From Maribacter sp. (GTDB lineage Bacteria > Bacteroidota > Bacteroidia > Flavobacteriales > Flavobacteriaceae): a stretch of 6,539 bases of DNA. The stretch is from positions 1 through 6,539 of the forward strand of contig JANQUX010000207.1 in assembly GCA_030730545.1 (NCBI GenBank). Reading direction: 5' to 3'. Shown in pieces: positions 5,717 through 6,539 of this stretch. The position numbers were made by a program, and so were the translations under genes. Below the pieces are notes generated by a model. The model worked only from the letters and a program-made list of their open reading frames with translations, had not been told where the DNA came from and made no database searches. Numbering within the stretch: the first letter of the stretch is position 1; each line of letters opens with the position of its first letter.

Positions 5717-6539
5717 ATGAAAGCTTTTACTAAATATAAATATGGCGGACCAGAAGTATTGCAATTAGAAGAAGTTAACAAACCAGTACTTAAGAATAAT
5801 CATATTTTGGTAAAGGTATTGGCAAATTCTGCTAATCCTGCGGATTTACATATTTTACGCGGCAAACCATTTTTAGCAAGATTCTCTTTCGGGTTGTTTA
5901 AACCCAAAGATGCAATATTAGGTATTGATTTTTCGGGCATCGTACAAGAAGTTAGTGCTAATGAAGATTATTTTGAGGTTGGTGATTATGTATTTGGTGA
6001 AATGTTAGGTGGTGGTGCTTTTGCAGAATATGCATGTGTACCAACTAATGTTTGTGCTAAAGTGCCAGAGAATGTAAATTTCCCTATTATGGCAAGTATT
6101 CCTGTTGCGGGTTTAACCGCTTACCAAGCCTTAATCACCCATGGCAAGTTACAAATAGGGGAATCTGTTTTAATCAATGGAGCATCAGGTGGTGTTGGTC
6201 ATTTTGCTGTACAAATTGCAAAAGCTTACGGTGCGAAAGTAACGGCGGTTTGCTCCAACAAAAATATTGATTTTGTAAAATCTTTAGGAGCAGAAAAAGT
6301 CATTGCCTATGATAAAGTAAACATTCACGAACTTAATGGTAAGTATGATGTTATTATTGATACCCACGGTAATTTAAAACATTCCGACTACACAAAAATG
6401 GGAAAAAGAGGTGTTATGGTCGGTTTCACTACTATGGGTCATATGTTTTCTGTTCTTTTTAAAAAGGCATTCAGTAAGTTCCCGTTCACCCAATTTACTG
6501 CCGAAGCCAATACCCAAGATTTAGAGACTTTAGCTTTAT
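5717..6539 (+). CDS. Zinc-independent MDR quinone oxidoreductase / alcohol dehydrogenase-like protein (partial)
   Basis: The first 274 residues of a medium-chain dehydrogenase/reductase; the frame is still open at the window end, so the C-terminus (about 50-60 residues by family length) is missing. The N-terminal GroES-like catalytic domain carries Y-G-G-P-E-V-L (9-15), N-S-A-N-P-A-D (37-43) and G-I-D-F-S-G (69-74). The nucleotide-binding domain starts near 130 with A-G-L-T-A-Y-Q-A (131-138) and N-G-A-S-G-G-V-G (154-161), the NADPH loop. Neither the catalytic zinc ligands nor the four-Cys structural zinc lobe is present, as in quinone/enone reductases such as QOR and the RTN4IP1-like group. 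It likely reduces a quinone or an alpha,beta-unsaturated carbonyl with NADPH. The ATG begins one base after the nitrilase TAA, indicating co-translation. Confidence 0.85.
   Translation, partial: MKAFTKYKYGGPEVLQLEEVNKPVLKNNHILVKVLANSANPADLHILRGKPFLARFSFGLFKPKDAILGIDFSGIVQEVSANEDYFEVGDYVFGEMLGGGAFAEYACVPTNVCAKVPENVNFPIMASIPVAGLTAYQALITHGKLQIGESVLINGASGGVGHFAVQIAKAYGAKVTAVCSNKNIDFVKSLGAEKVIAYDKVNIHELNGKYDVIIDTHGNLKHSDYTKMGKRGVMVGFTTMGHMFSVLFKKAFSKFPFTQFTAEANTQDLETLAL

Noticed and set aside
1..6539. Mobile elements, CRISPR arrays, tRNA or rRNA genes
   Set aside because: No transposase or integrase frame, no regularly spaced direct repeats, and no tRNA- or rRNA-like sequence was seen on either strand.

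Overview
The window looks like chromosomal DNA of a member of the Bacteroidota, most likely a marine or environmental Flavobacteriaceae. It is AT-rich, and all seven genes with a visible stop end in TAA. Starts are preceded by A-rich stretches rather than an AGGAGG-type ribosome binding site. The first protein is a lipoprotein with an acidic CNTDDKK start that resembles the Bacteroidota surface-export signal. The organism call is inference; no phylogenetic marker gene is present.

Layout: eight genes, all on the + strand, in three blocks. Block 1 (31-1494) is one large predicted lipoprotein made of two ABM-like (dimeric alpha/beta barrel) modules followed by two SnoaL/NTF2-like modules. A 16-bp palindrome lies just upstream and a 10-bp-stem hairpin just downstream. 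Block 2 (1564-3898) is a tight run of four genes: a SAM-dependent O-methyltransferase-like protein, a 65-residue CPxC/coiled-coil protein, an MsrQ/YedZ-like haem membrane protein, and an NmrA/QOR2-type NAD(P)-binding oxidoreductase. A 112-bp gap with a hairpin separates it from block 3. Block 3 (4011-6539, running off the end) holds a siderophore-interacting-type FAD reductase, a nitrilase of the plant-NIT4-like branch, and a zinc-independent MDR quinone reductase/alcohol dehydrogenase-like gene that is cut by the window edge.

Taken together the genes form a small accessory redox and detoxification neighbourhood: two NAD(P)H-dependent quinone/enone reductase-like enzymes, one flavin reductase, one membrane haem protein, a methyltransferase, a nitrilase and a secreted lipoprotein with ABM and SnoaL folds. 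This would fit metabolism or detoxification of small aromatic, quinone or nitrile compounds, but no substrate can be read from the sequence. No regulator, transporter or mobile element is visible. The points most worth a second look are the four-module lipoprotein with internally duplicated domains, the set of mutually exclusive inverted repeats abutting the nitrilase start codon, the MsrQ-like protein with one of three expected haem histidines replaced by Gln and no MsrP nearby, and the palindrome next to the lipoprotein start.
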